Below are positions 1-8,943 of a DNA stretch of 64,000 nucleotides, in pieces. This DNA comes from Chryseobacterium jejuense (lineage in GTDB: Bacteria; Bacteroidota; Bacteroidia; Flavobacteriales; Weeksellaceae): contig NZ_JAGIPR010000006.1 in assembly GCF_017877355.1 (NCBI RefSeq), positions 1-64,000 on the forward strand, given 5' to 3'. Made by a program: the position numbers and the translations under genes. How positions within the stretch are numbered: position 1 is the stretch's first letter; every line of letters begins with the position of its first letter. The notes under the pieces are model-generated. The model did no database searches. It saw nothing but the letters and a program-made list of their open reading frames with translations, and had not been told where the DNA came from.

Positions 1-86
1 TTGATGTCTTTTTGCCAGAGAACTTCCTGGGCAGATAGCCCCAGAATGGTGCATACAGTACATGCACTGAGATAAATCTTTTTCAT
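1..86 (-). CDS. Secreted protein, N-terminal fragment (runs off the left edge)
   Basis: Only the first 28 or so codons are in the window. They read MKKIYLSACTVCTILGLSAQ followed by EVLWQKD, a clear Sec signal peptide with a likely cut after SAQ. The ATG lies at 84-86 and has a TAAATTTG promoter element about 50 bp upstream. The mature start resembles large secreted proteins of Chryseobacterium that carry a type IX secretion sorting domain at the other end, but that end is not visible, so function cannot be assigned. Confidence 0.65.
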   Translation of the reverse strand, partial: MKKIYLSACTVCTILGLSAQEVLWQKDI

Positions 87-131
87 TCCCGTGTTTTTTT
101 TGAGTTTAATAGTTAGCTTTTAAAATTTTCA

Positions 132-159
132 CAAATTTAACTTTTTTTAGCTCACGCAA
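132..159 (-). promoter_or_regulatory. Bacteroidetes-type promoter for the secreted protein at the left edge
   Basis: On the minus strand a TAAATTTG box (132-139) fits TAnnTTTG, and a TTG core lies 17 bp upstream (157-159). The spacing to the ATG at 86 is reasonable. Confidence 0.4.
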
Positions 160-291
160 GTCATGTTAATGTGATTTAATATGAATTATTTCCAACCATC
201 AGGAAATTTCATTGCGACTCTATGATCCTTCATTGGTCCTACAAATCTACTACGGCATTGCGACAGAACCTGTCGTGTTATATTTTCTCCA

Positions 292-324
292 CAAAAAAAG
301 CCTTTGAAAAAATTCAAAGGCTTT
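292..324 (-). terminator. Terminator of the his operon
   Basis: On the minus strand AAAGCCTTTGAA, a short loop and TTCAAAGGCTTT form a stem that overlaps the hisIE stop codon and runs into a T tract (forward A run at 292-299). It closes the eight-gene histidine operon. Confidence 0.85.
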
Positions 325-910
325 ATTGATTCCTGTTTCGAAGAACTTCTTCAATTTCTTCCAGCGAAAATCCTTTTGCTTTTAATAAGATCAGTAAATG
401 GTATAAGAGATCGGCCGCTTCATTTTTAAAGAGTAAATCATTATTATCCTTAGCCTCAATAACTAATTCTACAGCTTCCTCTCCTACTTTTTGAGCCATT
501 TTATTTATCCCTCTCTGATACAGTGAATAGGTATAAGAGGCATCTGCCTTACGGTCAATCCTTTGAGATATCTTTTCTTCCAGCTCATATAAAAAGCCTT
601 TGGAATCCTTTTCACCAAAGCAACTGAAACTCCCGGTATGGCATACTACATTCGTGGGAATAACCTTAATCAGTATCGTATCCTGATCACAATCGACATC
701 AATACTTTTTACGGTTAAAAAATTACCTGATTCTTCCCCTTTTGTCCAGAGTCTGTTTTTGGAACGGCTGAAAAATGTGACAAGTTTTTCTTTTTGTGTT
801 TTTTCAAAAGCTTCCTCATTCATATAACCGAGCATCAGAACCTGCAACGTCCGGTTATCCTGAATCACTACCGGAACAAGCCCGTTATCTTTATTAAAAT
901 TAATTTTCAT
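323..910 (-). CDS. hisIE: Bifunctional phosphoribosyl-AMP cyclohydrolase / phosphoribosyl-ATP pyrophosphatase
   Basis: This 195-residue protein catalyses the second and third steps of histidine synthesis in the cytoplasm: pyrophosphate removal from phosphoribosyl-ATP and ring opening of phosphoribosyl-AMP. The N-terminal HisI half (about 1-105) carries the metal-site motif DVDCDQD and the CHTGSFSCF cysteine motif. The C-terminal HisE half (about 110-195) has the helical pattern [12 protein letters not shown] and [13 protein letters not shown]. It is the last gene of the operon and its ATG overlaps the hisF stop by 4 bp, which suggests translational coupling. The length is usual for the fused form. 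Confidence 0.96.
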   Translation of the reverse strand: MKINFNKDNGLVPVVIQDNRTLQVLMLGYMNEEAFEKTQKEKLVTFFSRSKNRLWTKGEESGNFLTVKSIDVDCDQDTILIKVIPTNVVCHTGSFSCFGEKDSKGFLYELEEKISQRIDRKADASYTYSLYQRGINKMAQKVGEEAVELVIEAKDNNDLLFKNEAADLLYHLLILLKAKGFSLEEIEEVLRNRNQ

Positions 911-1665
911 CGTACTTCTATTTTTAGATTTTTTAATTGTTTTTTTAAATCCTGAATTCCTATTTCATTAAAATGGAATATACTGGCTGCCAAAGCTCCT
1001 GTAGCCTTAGTCTCATTGAACACTTTAATAAAATCATCTGCAGATCCGGCACCACCAGAAGCAATAACAGGGATTGTTACCCGTTCTGAAACCAGTTTTG
1101 TAATGTTGAGATCAAAGCCGTTTTTGGTTCCGTCTCCATCCATAGAGGTTAACAGAATTTCACCTGCTCCCAAAGCTTCTGCTCTCCTTGCCCATTCTAA
1201 AGTTTCAAGCTCTGTGGCTTCTCTTCCGCCTTTAATATGAACCAGATTAGTTAAACCTACTTTTTTGGTGTCTATAGCAACTACAATACACTGGCTTCCG
1301 AATTCACTGGCTAGCTCAGAAATGAGCTTCGGGTCTTTTACTGCAGAAGAATTGATACTGATCTTATCTGCTCCTGCTTCCAACAGTTTTCTTACATCTT
1401 CCACAGAGGCAATGCCGCCGCCAACGGTAAATGGAATGCTCAACTCTTGAGCTATTTTCCGTACCAGCTCCACAAAGGTTTTCCTGTTTTCAATGGTAGC
1501 TGTAATATCAAGAAAAACAAGCTCATCAGCGCCTTCTGATTCATACTTTTTAGCTAATTCTACAGGATCTCCAGCCTTTTTCAGATCCTCAAAATTGATT
1601 CCTTTTACGGTATTTCCATCCTTAATATCCAGACATGGAATAATTCTTTTTTTAAGCATTTTCAA
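907..1665 (-). CDS. hisF: Imidazole glycerol phosphate synthase, cyclase subunit
   Basis: HisF (252 residues) pairs with HisH to make imidazole glycerol phosphate and AICAR from PRFAR and glutamine-derived ammonia. It is a (beta/alpha)8 barrel with the N-terminal [10 protein letters not shown] catalytic aspartate, the phosphate-binding TVGGGI and the second catalytic strand [13 protein letters not shown], then [10 protein letters not shown]. Two starts are possible: the ATG at 1665 or the third codon at 1659. Both overlap the end of hisA slightly. It lies between hisA and hisIE in the operon. Confidence 0.97.
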   Translation of the reverse strand: MKMLKKRIIPCLDIKDGNTVKGINFEDLKKAGDPVELAKKYESEGADELVFLDITATIENRKTFVELVRKIAQELSIPFTVGGGIASVEDVRKLLEAGADKISINSSAVKDPKLISELASEFGSQCIVVAIDTKKVGLTNLVHIKGGREATELETLEWARRAEALGAGEILLTSMDGDGTKNGFDLNITKLVSERVTIPVIASGGAGSADDFIKVFNETKATGALAASIFHFNEIGIQDLKKQLKNLKIEVR

Positions 1666-2377
1666 TAAAATTTTGAAGTTGTTGCAGGCTTATTTTTCCT
1701 TCATAAATAGCCTTTCCGATAATTGTTCCTGAGCATCCTATATCTTTCATCTTATAAACATCTTTAATCCCTGAGATACCACCACTGGCCACCAGCTGCA
1801 ATGAAGTTTTAGATAAAATTTCGATATAGAGCTCTGTAGAAGGGCCTTCCAGCATTCCATCCTTTGAAATATCCGTGCATATCGTGGTTTGAATTCCCTT
1901 TTTCTGATATTCAAGAATAAAATCAATAATATCCTTATCACTTTCTTCCTGCCAACCGGAGGTTTTAATCTTTCTGTTCTCACAATCCGCTCCCAGAATA
2001 ATTTTTTCCGGACCATACTTTTCAATGATAGTAAGACAGAATTTTGGATCCTGTACAGCAATACTTCCTAACGTAATCTGCTGTGCCCCGGAATTAAAGG
2101 CTGTTTCAATATCCTCTGAAGTTTTTAATCCACCCCCAAAATCAATATGTAATGAAGTTGATTTCGCAATATCTTCCAATACTTTCTGATTCACGATATG
2201 CTTTGATTTTGCCCCATCCAGATCTACCAGATGCAGAAACCGGACGCCAAAATCCTCAAATTCTCTGGCTACTTCCACAGGATCTTCATTGTATATTTTC
2301 TTGGTGCTGTAATCTCCTTTGGATAAACGCACACATTTTCCATCAATAATGTCAATAGCCGGAATAATCTTCATCAT
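1652..2377 (-). CDS. hisA: ProFAR isomerase (phosphoribosylformimino-AICAR-P isomerase)
   Basis: HisA (241 residues) opens the ribose ring of ProFAR to give PRFAR, the substrate of HisF-HisH. It is a HisF-like barrel with [20 protein letters not shown] (catalytic Asp in the first strand), [10 protein letters not shown], and the second catalytic Asp in [10 protein letters not shown]. Two ATG codons lie back to back at 2377 and 2374. The second overlaps the hisH stop codon, so either start implies coupling to hisH. Confidence 0.97.
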   Translation of the reverse strand: MMKIIPAIDIIDGKCVRLSKGDYSTKKIYNEDPVEVAREFEDFGVRFLHLVDLDGAKSKHIVNQKVLEDIAKSTSLHIDFGGGLKTSEDIETAFNSGAQQITLGSIAVQDPKFCLTIIEKYGPEKIILGADCENRKIKTSGWQEESDKDIIDFILEYQKKGIQTTICTDISKDGMLEGPSTELYIEILSKTSLQLVASGGISGIKDVYKMKDIGCSGTIIGKAIYEGKISLQQLQNFIENA

Positions 2378-2955
2378 GATAAGTTTATAAAATTATTTAA
2401 TACCTGACTGCCTACACTCCCCGATTTTTCCGGGTGAAACTGAACCGCATAAAAGTTATCTTTCTGCAGAGAAGCACTGAACGGAAGAATATAATCACAA
2501 ACCGAAGTGGTATATTCTGACAATTCACAGTAATAGCTGTGAACAAAATAAACATCATTTTCGGACTCAATTCCAGAAAATAATGAAAACTTCTGTTCTG
2601 AAACCGTGTTCCATCCCATATGAGGAACGAGTTCCAAAGGAGGGAATCTTTTGACACTGATATCAAAAATCCCCATTCCTTCTGTATTTCCTTCTTCATT
2701 TCCTTTGCACATGAGCTGCATTCCCAGGCATATTCCCAAAACAGGTTGTTTCAATGTTGGGATAAGGACATCCAAACCTCTTTCCTTCAAGAGTCTCATT
2801 GTTGAGGAAGCCTCACCTACACCGGGAAAAATAACTTTATCTGCTCCCAGGATGAGTTCAGGGTCATCAGTAATGACTGAACTGATATTTAGCCTGTTTA
2901 AAGCGTTCTGTACGGAGCTTACATTGCCTCCATTATATTTTATTATTGCAATCAT
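2374..2955 (-). CDS. hisH: Imidazole glycerol phosphate synthase, glutamine amidotransferase subunit
   Basis: HisH (193 residues) hydrolyses glutamine and channels ammonia to HisF. The class I glutamine amidotransferase triad is visible: the nucleophile Cys in GICLGMQLM and the His-Glu pair in FHPEKSG near the C-terminus. The N-terminal [16 protein letters not shown] and [10 protein letters not shown] motifs are typical. A 217-bp gap containing a repeat separates it from hisB upstream, unlike the tight packing elsewhere in the operon. Confidence 0.97.
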   Translation of the reverse strand: MIAIIKYNGGNVSSVQNALNRLNISSVITDDPELILGADKVIFPGVGEASSTMRLLKERGLDVLIPTLKQPVLGICLGMQLMCKGNEEGNTEGMGIFDISVKRFPPLELVPHMGWNTVSEQKFSLFSGIESENDVYFVHSYYCELSEYTTSVCDYILPFSASLQKDNFYAVQFHPEKSGSVGSQVLNNFINLS

Positions 2956-3007
2956 AAGTTTTACTTTAATTGTAAATGAACTGATTGATATCTTTTTTTA
3001 ATTATTT

Positions 3008-3141
3008 TTAACCCATTAAGAATTTTTAAGTAATTAAGAATCATTAAGATCATAGCTGAAGCTATGTATTTCAGCAGCATACTTATTCATCTTTGATGAG
3101 CCTTACCTTATCTTAAAATATTCAATTTTCTTAATGGTTAA
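3008..3141 (-). repeat. Intergenic repeat with inverted ends inside the his operon
   Basis: The 217-bp gap between hisB and hisH holds a 134-bp segment that begins TTAACCCATTAAG and ends CTTAATGGTTAA, which are near-perfect inverted ends. An internal perfect hairpin, CATAGC-TGAA-GCTATG, lies at 3051-3066. A shorter relative sits between hisD and hisG (6617-6730). No coding potential is seen. Confidence 0.6.
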
Positions 3142-3172
3142 ATATTTAGGGTTGATTTTAAACTAAATTCAC

Positions 3173-4267
3173 TTATAAACTCCCTTTGGTTGAAGGCAAA
3201 TTATAGTTAGCATCCGATTGATTAACCGCCATTTTCATGGCTTTTGCAAAAGCTTTGAAGATGGATTCTATCTTGTGGTGTTCATTCTCTCCTTCTGCTT
3301 TAATATTTAAATTGGTTTTTGAAGAATCAGTGAATGATTTAAAGAAGTGGAAGAACATTTCCGTAGGAACATCTCCTATTTTCTCTCTTTTAAATTCTGC
3401 ATCCCAGACCAGCCAAGGTCTGCCTCCGAAATCAATGGCTACTTGTGAGAGACAATCATCCATTGGAAGCAGAAAACCATATCTTTCAATTCCTTTTTTC
3501 TTTCCTAAGGCTTTTAAAATGGCTTCGCCCAATACAATTCCGGTATCTTCAACCGTGTGGTGTTCATCTACCTGAAGGTCTCCGCTTACTTTGATGGTAA
3601 GATCCATATTTCCGTGTCTCGCGATCTGATCCAGCATATGGTCAAAGAAATGAAGTCCTGTTGAAATTTCAGACTGGCCTTTCCCATCGATATTGACTTC
3701 AATTTCTATTTCCGTTTCATTGGTCTTTCTGTAGACTTTGGCTCTCCTAATTTCAGACTTTAAGAACTGATAAATCTCACTCCATTGTGTTGTGGCCAGG
3801 TCCGCTTCTTGATTAAAGTTTTGGTTTAGAAAAATAGATTTAGATCCCAAATTTTTAGCAAGTTGAATATCTGTACTTCGATCACCAATTACATAGGAGT
3901 TTTTCAGATCGTAGTCCCCATAAATGTATTTTGCCAGCATTCCTGTGCCCGGTTTCCGGGTGGGCAGATTTTCACTTTCAAAACTTTTATCAATCAGAAT
4001 ATCACTGAAAATGACGCCTTCATTTTCAAAGGTTCTGAGCATTTTTTCATGAGGTTTAATAAAGTTCTCAAAAGGAAAACCGTCTGTTCCTAACCCATCC
4101 TGATTGGTCACCATCACCAATTCATAATCCAGTTCATTGGCAATTTTTGAAAGATTTTGGAAAACACCGGGATAAAATTCCAGTTTTTCCAGTGAGTCCA
4201 CCTGAAAATCAGTGGGAGGTTCAATAATCAGGGTTCCGTCCCGATCGATAAACAATACTTTTTTCAT
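3173..4267 (-). CDS. hisB: Bifunctional histidinol-phosphatase / imidazoleglycerol-phosphate dehydratase
   Basis: This 364-residue fusion performs two histidine steps, as E. coli HisB does. The N-terminal HAD phosphatase (about 1-165) has the nucleophile motif FIDRDGTL and the loop KPGTGML with [10 protein letters not shown]. The C-terminal IGP dehydratase (about 170-364) has the metal-binding histidine motifs [23 protein letters not shown] and [11 protein letters not shown]. It starts 2 bp after the hisC stop codon, so the two are probably coupled. The fused form is known in gamma-proteobacteria and in Bacteroidetes. Confidence 0.97.
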   Translation of the reverse strand: MKKVLFIDRDGTLIIEPPTDFQVDSLEKLEFYPGVFQNLSKIANELDYELVMVTNQDGLGTDGFPFENFIKPHEKMLRTFENEGVIFSDILIDKSFESENLPTRKPGTGMLAKYIYGDYDLKNSYVIGDRSTDIQLAKNLGSKSIFLNQNFNQEADLATTQWSEIYQFLKSEIRRAKVYRKTNETEIEIEVNIDGKGQSEISTGLHFFDHMLDQIARHGNMDLTIKVSGDLQVDEHHTVEDTGIVLGEAILKALGKKKGIERYGFLLPMDDCLSQVAIDFGGRPWLVWDAEFKREKIGDVPTEMFFHFFKSFTDSSKTNLNIKAEGENEHHKIESIFKAFAKAMKMAVNQSDANYNLPSTKGSL

Positions 4268-4269
4268 CC

Positions 4270-5295
4270 TTATATGTTTTTTAAAAGATTAACCAGTTTT
4301 TCATTCTCCTGACGGGTTCCTACATTAATCCTGATGCATCCCGGAATAGCAGGATCTCTTCTGCTTGTCAATATTTCCTGTTCCAGCATTTTTGCATATA
4401 CTTTATCAATATCTTTTAGTTTGATTAAAAAGAAGTTAGCATCTGTTGGAAATACTTTAGTAATACAGTCAGTATCTTTAAACTGATCCTGCAGCCATGT
4501 TCGTTCAGCAACAATATCACGAACATTATCTTTTAATCTGTTTTCATCTTCAAGTGCATTCAGAATCAGTTCCTGGCTTAACGCATTGACATTGTAAGGC
4601 GCCTTCACAGTATTGATTAACTGGATTATCTCTTCAGAAGCATAGGCAACACCTACTCTGGCTCCTGCTATTCCCCAGGCTTTTGAAAAAGTCTGAAGAA
4701 CAATCAGATTAGGATACTGAGCCAGAAGCTCCAGACTTGATTTTTTTCCGGAAAATTCAATATAAGCCTCGTCTACCACTACAATTCCATCAAAGTTCTG
4801 AAGGTAGAATTCAATATCTTCTGTGCTGTTTCCGGTTGGATTGTTCGGGGAACACAGAAAGAAAACCTTTATAGATTCTTCTTTAACTGTTTTTAAAAAG
4901 TCTTCTTTTACAATCTCAAAGTTCTCATCCAGATCCAGTTGTAAAACCCTGTTTTCATTGATGGTGGCATAAAAACCATACATGGCGAAAGAAGGATTCA
5001 TCATCAGGATAGCATCTTTTTTAGGCTCACAAAAAATCTTAATAATCAAATCGATCAGTTCATCACTTCCATTTCCAACAGCTATCTGTGCAGGAGAAAG
5101 GCTTCTAAGCTCAGCTAAGCTGTTTTTAAGCTTTCTTTGAGTAGAATCCGGATAACGGTTCCATTCTCCAAAAGGGCTTTCATTGGCATCTAAATAAATG
5201 GGCTCGTTAAATTCATTATGATCTCTGAAACTTATATAAGGTTTTAATTTTAAAATATTTTCTCTTACTAATGTATTGATACTAAATGTGTTCAT
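4270..5295 (-). CDS. hisC: Histidinol-phosphate aminotransferase
   Basis: HisC (341 residues) is a PLP fold-type I enzyme that transfers the amino group from glutamate to imidazole acetol phosphate. Visible motifs are the N-terminal [17 protein letters not shown], the SPNNPTGN turn, VVDEAYIEF and the PLP-lysine region [14 protein letters not shown]. The C-terminal arginine in [12 protein letters not shown] fits phosphate binding. It sits 1 bp from hisD and 2 bp from hisB in the operon. Confidence 0.97.
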   Translation of the reverse strand: MNTFSINTLVRENILKLKPYISFRDHNEFNEPIYLDANESPFGEWNRYPDSTQRKLKNSLAELRSLSPAQIAVGNGSDELIDLIIKIFCEPKKDAILMMNPSFAMYGFYATINENRVLQLDLDENFEIVKEDFLKTVKEESIKVFFLCSPNNPTGNSTEDIEFYLQNFDGIVVVDEAYIEFSGKKSSLELLAQYPNLIVLQTFSKAWGIAGARVGVAYASEEIIQLINTVKAPYNVNALSQELILNALEDENRLKDNVRDIVAERTWLQDQFKDTDCITKVFPTDANFFLIKLKDIDKVYAKMLEQEILTSRRDPAIPGCIRINVGTRQENEKLVNLLKNI

Positions 5296-5296
5296 A

Positions 5297-6574
5297 TTAT
5301 CGTTTTAATCTTATTGATACTGCATTTTTGTGAGCCAGAAGTCCCTCTGCCTCTGCCATTATTTTTATTGTTTTTCCTAAATTCTGAAGACCTTTCTTTG
5401 ATAAATGCTGAAAGGTGATTTTCTTTACAAAACTGTCCAGAGACACACCGCTGTAGTTCTTTGCATAGGCGTTGGTTGGAAGGGTGTGATTGGTTCCGCT
5501 GGCATAATCTCCGGCACTTTCACAGGAGTAGTTTCCAAGGAATACCGAACCTGCATTCTGAATCATGGGAATATATTTTTCAAATTCATCCATCGCCAGA
5601 ATAAGGTGTTCCGGAGCATATAAATTACTGAACTCAACGGCCTCTTCAAGACTGTTCAACAAAATAAAGCAGCTTTTCTCAAGAGCTTTTCCGGCCATTT
5701 CATTTCTTGGTAAGTCTTTGATTTGTTGTTCAACAGCACTAATCGTTTCATTAAAAACTTTAAGATCAATCGTTAGAAAAATTACCTGACTGTCACTACC
5801 ATGTTCTGCCTGTGAAAGCAAATCAGCAGCACAGAATTCAGGAACCGCTTGTTCATCAGCAATCACAAGAACTTCACTTGGACCCGCCGGCATATCTATA
5901 GCCACTCCATAGCGTTGGGCATATTCTTTAGCAGCCACCACAAATTGATTTCCGGGACCGAAAATCTTGTACACCTGTGGAATACTTCCAGTTCCTAAAG
6001 TCATTGCTGCAACTGCTTGCGCACCTCCTGTTTTAAAGATCTTTGAAACTCCACAAAGCTTGGCTGTATATAAAATCGCCGGATTAACAGCTCCACTTTT
6101 GTCTGGTGGTGTACAAAGAATAATTTCCTCACATCCTGCAATATTAGCAGGTACAGCAAGCATGAGTACTGTTGAAAATAAAGGAGCTGTGCCTCCCGGA
6201 ATATAAATTCCCACCTTTTCTATCGCTCTATTTTCTCTCCAGCAAACGACTCCTTTTGTTGTTTCAATTTTCTGGATTTCAGCCTTTTGAGAAGCATGAA
6301 ATTTAAAAATATTATCTTTCGCCTGTTGAATGGCTTGCTTTAAATCATTGCTAAGCTCATTTTCTGCATTATTAATTTCTTCTTCGGTAACAGCAATACT
6401 CTTGGTTTCAGCTTTATCAAATTTTTTATTGAACCCTATTAAGGCTTTATCACCGTTGTTTTCCACTTCAGCAAATATCTCGGCAATCAGCCCGGAAATT
6501 TCTTCTCGTTCAAAAACAGGACGCTGCACCAGCTCTGTCCATGTATTTTTTATTGGATATCGATATATTTTCAT
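5297..6574 (-). CDS. hisD: Histidinol dehydrogenase
   Basis: HisD (425 residues) oxidises histidinol to histidine in two NAD-dependent steps and closes the pathway. Diagnostic stretches are the glycine-rich GIYIPGGTAPLFSTV, KIFGPGNQFVVAAKEY, DMPAGPSEVLVIAD, the zinc-site LLSQAEHGSDSQ and the C-terminal YAPEHL with SAGDYASGTNHTLPT. The length is normal. A 166-bp repeat-bearing gap separates it from hisG. Confidence 0.97.
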   Translation of the reverse strand: MKIYRYPIKNTWTELVQRPVFEREEISGLIAEIFAEVENNGDKALIGFNKKFDKAETKSIAVTEEEINNAENELSNDLKQAIQQAKDNIFKFHASQKAEIQKIETTKGVVCWRENRAIEKVGIYIPGGTAPLFSTVLMLAVPANIAGCEEIILCTPPDKSGAVNPAILYTAKLCGVSKIFKTGGAQAVAAMTLGTGSIPQVYKIFGPGNQFVVAAKEYAQRYGVAIDMPAGPSEVLVIADEQAVPEFCAADLLSQAEHGSDSQVIFLTIDLKVFNETISAVEQQIKDLPRNEMAGKALEKSCFILLNSLEEAVEFSNLYAPEHLILAMDEFEKYIPMIQNAGSVFLGNYSCESAGDYASGTNHTLPTNAYAKNYSGVSLDSFVKKITFQHLSKKGLQNLGKTIKIMAEAEGLLAHKNAVSIRLKR

Positions 6575-6616
6575 CTGTATTATTTTTTCTTAGTGTGAAT
6601 TGAATTATTAATTTTT

Positions 6617-6730
6617 TTAACCATTAAGCTTATAAGTGAAGCTGTTTTAAGTGCCATGCTTTTATTCAGATTTATAAAACTTAACTTATCTTAATTTTAC
6701 TTTACCGTTCGTTACTCTTCTTAACAGTTA
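6617..6730 (-). repeat. Second, shorter relative of the intergenic his repeat
   Basis: The gap between hisG and hisD holds a 114-bp segment starting TTAACCATTAAG and ending CTTAACAGTTA. It aligns by eye with the 3008-3141 repeat over its middle (GAAGCT, TTATTCA, CTTATCTTAA) at roughly 60 percent identity, with deletions. It is probably a decayed copy of the same family. Confidence 0.45.
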
Positions 6731-6740
6731 TTATACTTCT

Positions 6741-7598
6741 TTAAATCACCATTTTATCAATAGGAATAATGAGTATATCCTGTGCTCCGTTTTCCTTAAG
6801 TTCATCAATAACTTCCCAGAATCTTTCTTCATCAATTACAGAATGAATGCTGCTCCAGCCTTCTTCTGCCAATGGAATTACTGTAGGACTCTTCAGCACC
6901 GGAAGCACATCTGCCACTTTTTGAATCTTATCATTGGGAACATTCATCAGAATGTATTTTGAGTTTTTCGCTTTTAAAACAGCGTTAATTCTGAAAAGAA
7001 ATTTATCAAGAATGGCTGCTTTCTCAGATGACAGCTGAGGGGTCTGAGCCAGAACGGCTTCTGATTTCAATAAAGTTACCGTTTCTCTCAATCCATTTTT
7101 GAACAAAGTACTTCCAGAGCTTACAATATCACAGATTCCGTCTGCCAGCCCAATATTGGGAGCAATTTCTACGGAACCGGAAATAACGTGGATATCTGAA
7201 ATGATACCTTTATTTTCTAAAAAATTTTTAAGGGTATTGGGGTAAGAAGTGGCAATTTTTCGGCCTTGAAAGTAAGCCAGATCATCGGTTTCAATTTCTT
7301 TTGGAACAGCGATGGATACACGGCATTTTGAAAAGCCCAGTTTCTCAACAATCTGAATCTTTTTTTGTTTTTCAATTAAAAGATTTTCGCCCACGATAGC
7401 AACATCCACCACTCCATCTTCAAGGTATTGAGGAATATCTGAATTTCGCAGATACATGATTTCCATCGGGAAGTTATCTACCGAAACTTTAAGCTGATCT
7501 TTTCCGTTATTGACAAAGATTCCGCAGTCTTTGAGAAGCTGCAGGGATTCTTCGTACAGCCGGCCACTTTTTTGAATCGCAATTTTTAATTTACTCAT
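6741..7598 (-). CDS. hisG: ATP phosphoribosyltransferase, long form
   Basis: HisG (285 residues) commits ATP and PRPP to histidine synthesis. The length matches the long form with a C-terminal regulatory domain, so no HisZ partner is needed. The N-terminal KIAIQKSGRLYEESLQLLKDCGI, VDVAIVGENLL and the PRPP-binding LADGICDIVSSGSTL are visible. The C-terminal part with MNVPNDKIQKVADVLPVL fits the ACT-like histidine-binding domain. It is the first structural gene after the attenuator. Confidence 0.97.
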   Translation of the reverse strand: MSKLKIAIQKSGRLYEESLQLLKDCGIFVNNGKDQLKVSVDNFPMEIMYLRNSDIPQYLEDGVVDVAIVGENLLIEKQKKIQIVEKLGFSKCRVSIAVPKEIETDDLAYFQGRKIATSYPNTLKNFLENKGIISDIHVISGSVEIAPNIGLADGICDIVSSGSTLFKNGLRETVTLLKSEAVLAQTPQLSSEKAAILDKFLFRINAVLKAKNSKYILMNVPNDKIQKVADVLPVLKSPTVIPLAEEGWSSIHSVIDEERFWEVIDELKENGAQDILIIPIDKMVI

Positions 7599-7665
7599 TT
7601 CGTCTTTTTTGGGTCTGAGTAAATAAAAACTGATCTGTTGAAATTTCTGAGGAGAATTCAGGAAA

Positions 7666-7697
7666 CAAAAAAACCGTCTATTTACTCAGACGGTTTT
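7666..7697 (-). terminator. his attenuator terminator
   Basis: On the minus strand AAAACCGTCT (7688-7697), an 8-base loop and AGACGGTTTT (7670-7679) form a perfect 10-bp stem followed by further Ts. It lies between the His-rich leader peptide and hisG, so it would stop transcription before the structural genes unless an alternative structure forms. The segment TTAGGCGG at 7738-7745 can pair with CCGTCTGA at 7686-7693 (8 bp with two G-U pairs) as an antiterminator. Confidence 0.85.
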
Positions 7698-7741
7698 AAT
7701 TATTTTTGATTTTAGCATAAACATATATCAATCAATTCCGC

Positions 7742-7792
7742 CTAACAGAGATGATGATAATAATGATGTAATGCTAAAAAAATTGGTTTCAT
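7742..7792 (-). CDS. hisL: his operon leader peptide
   Basis: A 16-codon open frame encodes MKPIFLALHHYYHHLC with four His codons in a window of six. It starts a few bases after the predicted transcription start and ends about 45 bp before the attenuator stem. The stop codon overlaps the putative antiterminator strand, so a ribosome finishing the peptide would cover it while one stalled at the His codons would leave it free. That is the classical attenuation layout known from enterobacterial his operons. It is not homologous in sequence to the E. coli leader beyond its His run. Confidence 0.85.
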   Translation of the reverse strand: MKPIFLALHHYYHHLC

Positions 7793-7809
7793 TGTATTGA
7801 ATTATGATG

Positions 7810-7839
7810 CAAATGTAGGATTTATTTTTAAAATGCAAA
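7810..7839 (-). promoter_or_regulatory. his operon promoter
   Basis: On the minus strand TTTG (7836-7839), an 18-bp spacer and TACATTTG (7810-7817) match the Bacteroidetes housekeeping promoter. It sits just upstream of the leader peptide ATG at 7792 and just after the end of the upstream glycosyltransferase gene. Confidence 0.75.
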
Positions 7840-7845
7840 GTTTTT

Positions 7846-8943
7846 TCAGATAATTTTTTGATAAAGATTCATCAGATTCTTTGCAATGGATTCGTCATTA
7901 AACTTCTGAACAAACTCGAAACCCTTTTCCTCACGGCGTTTTCTTTCGGATTCATTTTCCCATAAAAATTTTATCTTGGCTCTGATATCAAGATTATTAT
8001 TCGGATCAATGTATACCGAGTCTTTTCCACCTGCTTCCGGCAGACAGCTCGTGTTGCTTGTTACCACTACCGTTTTCGAGAAAAGCGCTTCTATAACAGG
8101 GATTCCGAAGCCTTCAAAGAAGCTTGGATACACAAAAACATCAGCCATTTTATAGATTGCAGCCAGTTCATCCATAGAAACTCCTTCCAGAAACAGCACT
8201 TGCTTTTCCATCTTGTTTTTCTTCAGGAAGCTTTCTATTTTCTGATAGTATTTGGTCTTTCTTCCTACCACTACCAACGGAATTCCGGTATCTTTGATTG
8301 CTTTTACCACATTAAGAAGGTTCTTACGGTCTTCAATGGTTCCTACATTCAGAATGAACCTTTCCGGAAGTTTGAATTTCTCTTGGGCAGCCTGGATCTG
8401 TTCCGGAGACTGCTGTTCTTTAAATGCCTGATGGCAGCCCTGATAAATAACTTCAATTTTGCTTTCAGGTACTTTTAAAAACTCAATAATATCTCTTTTG
8501 GTCTGCTCTGAAATCGCAATAATCTTATCAGCCATACCAGCTGCTTTTTTAAACTTCCATAAATGTATTTTACGGTCAAAAAAGGAATAATACTGTGGAT
8601 ATCTTACAAAGATCAGATCATGGATCGTAACAATCTTTTTAATGGGTTTCTGCTCCCATTTCAAAGGCAGTTCACCGGATAAGCCATGAAAGATATCAGC
8701 ACCCTGTTTTTGAGCATCTTTTCCCATTTTAAGCTGCCGTGAAAGGCTTCCTTTTGAAGTTTCCACAAACTTAACATTGGGACGGGCAAGAATATCTTTT
8801 CCACGCTCAGATTTGTTTTTGTTGAGCAGCAGATATTCATTGTCCGGTTCATATTGAGAAAGAATTCTTACCAGATCTCTTGAATAATTGCCCAGCCCGG
8901 ATGTGTTATGGAAAAAACGTTTTGCGTCAAAAGCAATTTTCAT
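7846..8943 (-). CDS. Glycosyltransferase family 4 (GT-B fold)
   Basis: This 365-residue protein looks like a cytoplasmic glycosyltransferase that adds a sugar from a nucleotide donor during surface polysaccharide assembly. The N-terminal half has the GLGNYSRDLVRIL pattern. The C-terminal half has FILNVGTIEDRKNL and the donor-site E-x7-E motif in FFEGFGIPVIEALFSK, followed by TSCLPEAGG. It overlaps the deacetylase gene upstream by 4 bp (ATGA). The acceptor and linkage cannot be told from sequence alone. Confidence 0.9.
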   Translation of the reverse strand: MKIAFDAKRFFHNTSGLGNYSRDLVRILSQYEPDNEYLLLNKNKSERGKDILARPNVKFVETSKGSLSRQLKMGKDAQKQGADIFHGLSGELPLKWEQKPIKKIVTIHDLIFVRYPQYYSFFDRKIHLWKFKKAAGMADKIIAISEQTKRDIIEFLKVPESKIEVIYQGCHQAFKEQQSPEQIQAAQEKFKLPERFILNVGTIEDRKNLLNVVKAIKDTGIPLVVVGRKTKYYQKIESFLKKNKMEKQVLFLEGVSMDELAAIYKMADVFVYPSFFEGFGIPVIEALFSKTVVVTSNTSCLPEAGGKDSVYIDPNNNLDIRAKIKFLWENESERKRREEKGFEFVQKFNDESIAKNLMNLYQKII

